DNA of 14,087 nt. Source: Clostridia bacterium (GTDB lineage Bacteria; Bacillota; Clostridia; Christensenellales; Aristaeellaceae). The notes beneath the pieces are model-generated. The model saw only the letters and a program-made list of their open reading frames with translations, did no database searches and was not told where the DNA came from. Numbering within the stretch: the first letter of the stretch is position 1; each line of letters starts with the position of its first letter. Location: contig CAAEUQ010000130.1 in the NCBI GenBank assembly GCA_900759005.1, positions 1 through 14,087 on the forward strand. The letters run 5' to 3'. The translations under genes were made by a program, and so were the position numbers. Positions 13,660 to 14,087 of the stretch are shown here, piece by piece.

Positions 13660-14087
13660 ATGAAAACGCTGCTGATCAACGCTTCTCCGCATTTTAGCGG
13701 CGATACGAGCGCGCTGATTCAGGCGCTGATCGCCCGATTGCACGGCGAAATCGTTTCGTTTGAATGCTACCGGCGAAACGTTTCCCCGTGCGTCGATTGC
13801 CGGCGCTGCTTGCGCGAGCCGGGTTGCGCGATCGACGACGATGTGCGTTTCGTCTTTGAATCACTCGCGGACGCGGACACGGTCGTTCTCGCCTCGCCCA
13901 TCTATTTTTCGCTGCCCACGCCGCCGGCAATCGCGCTGATGAGCCGATTTCAAACCGTTTACGCGTCGCGCTTTCGCAAGGAAAAAATCCGTTTTCCCGA
14001 AAAGCGCGGCGGAATCCTGCTGACCGGCGGCGGAAGCGGCGGCGCGGATTCCGCCGAGGCGGTCGCGAAAAGGCTGCTGCGCGCGGC
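13660..14087 (+). CDS. Flavodoxin-fold NAD(P)H-dependent oxidoreductase, N-terminal part (runs off the right edge)
   Basis: 142 codons are visible from ATG 13660, open to the end of the window. MKTLLINASPHFSGDTSALI is the FMN-phosphate-binding start of the NADPH-dependent FMN reductase/flavodoxin-like family, followed by VSPCVDCRRCLREPGCAIDDD with Cys at 44, 47, 50 and 56, a spacing seen in iron-sulfur flavoprotein-like members, then VVLASPIYFSLPTPPAIALM, the usual second flavin contact, and LLTGGGSGGAD. Whether the cysteines bind a cluster is not certain. The ribosome site is weak (GAGG nine bases upstream). It starts 21 bases after the tRNA terminator; no clear promoter of its own is seen. 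Confidence 0.88.
   Translation, partial: MKTLLINASPHFSGDTSALIQALIARLHGEIVSFECYRRNVSPCVDCRRCLREPGCAIDDDVRFVFESLADADTVVLASPIYFSLPTPPAIALMSRFQTVYASRFRKEKIRFPEKRGGILLTGGGSGGADSAEAVAKRLLRA

Noticed and set aside
13438..13743. Minus-strand open frame covering the tRNA
   Set aside because: It runs antisense through the tRNA-Arg and its terminator, so it is not a gene.

Overview
The window looks like chromosomal DNA of a fairly GC-rich Gram-positive bacterium, most likely an uncultured or gut-type member of the Clostridia. The basis is a Firmicute-style division/cell-wall (dcw) cluster, a MurE with the DNPR signature for meso-diaminopimelate, a Bacillus-type LexA box, a PrsW protease beside an ECF-like sigma factor, and purine-rich ribosome binding sites (GGAGG) before almost every gene. 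No lineage can be fixed from the sequence alone. There is no sign of a transposon, prophage or CRISPR array.

Region 1 (1-7333, minus strand) is the dcw cluster, read from right to left: mraZ, an ftsL-like gene, a division penicillin-binding protein with two PASTA domains, murE, mraY, murD and the start of ftsW, which runs off the left edge. Together they make and flip the lipid-linked peptidoglycan precursor and build the septal synthase. rsmH (normally after mraZ) and murF (normally between murE and mraY) are absent from their usual places. A hairpin sits in the mraY-murD gap.

Region 2 (7334-8363) holds the divergent lexA gene, whose promoter carries a near-consensus LexA/DinR box. It is followed by a perfect 13-bp inverted repeat across its stop codon, a small AT-rich gene for a 45-residue CPxC protein, and a hairpin that separates these from the convergent operon.

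Region 3 (8361-13382, minus strand) appears to be one eight-gene operon driven by a clear promoter at 13413-13441: Nudix hydrolase, L-serine dehydratase, beta-propeller lactonase, cysteine-rich zinc-ribbon protein, ECF-like sigma factor, short two-helix membrane protein, seven-helix membrane protein and PrsW protease. Gaps are 0-20 bases and several genes overlap. The last five genes read as a membrane signalling module. The inferred scheme is that the two-helix protein holds the sigma factor, PrsW cuts it on a signal, and the seven-helix protein and the zinc ribbon are extra sensing or control parts. This is the most interesting part of the window.

Region 4 (13486-14087, plus strand) has a tRNA-Arg(CCG) with its own promoter and terminator, then the start of a flavodoxin-fold oxidoreductase that runs off the right edge.
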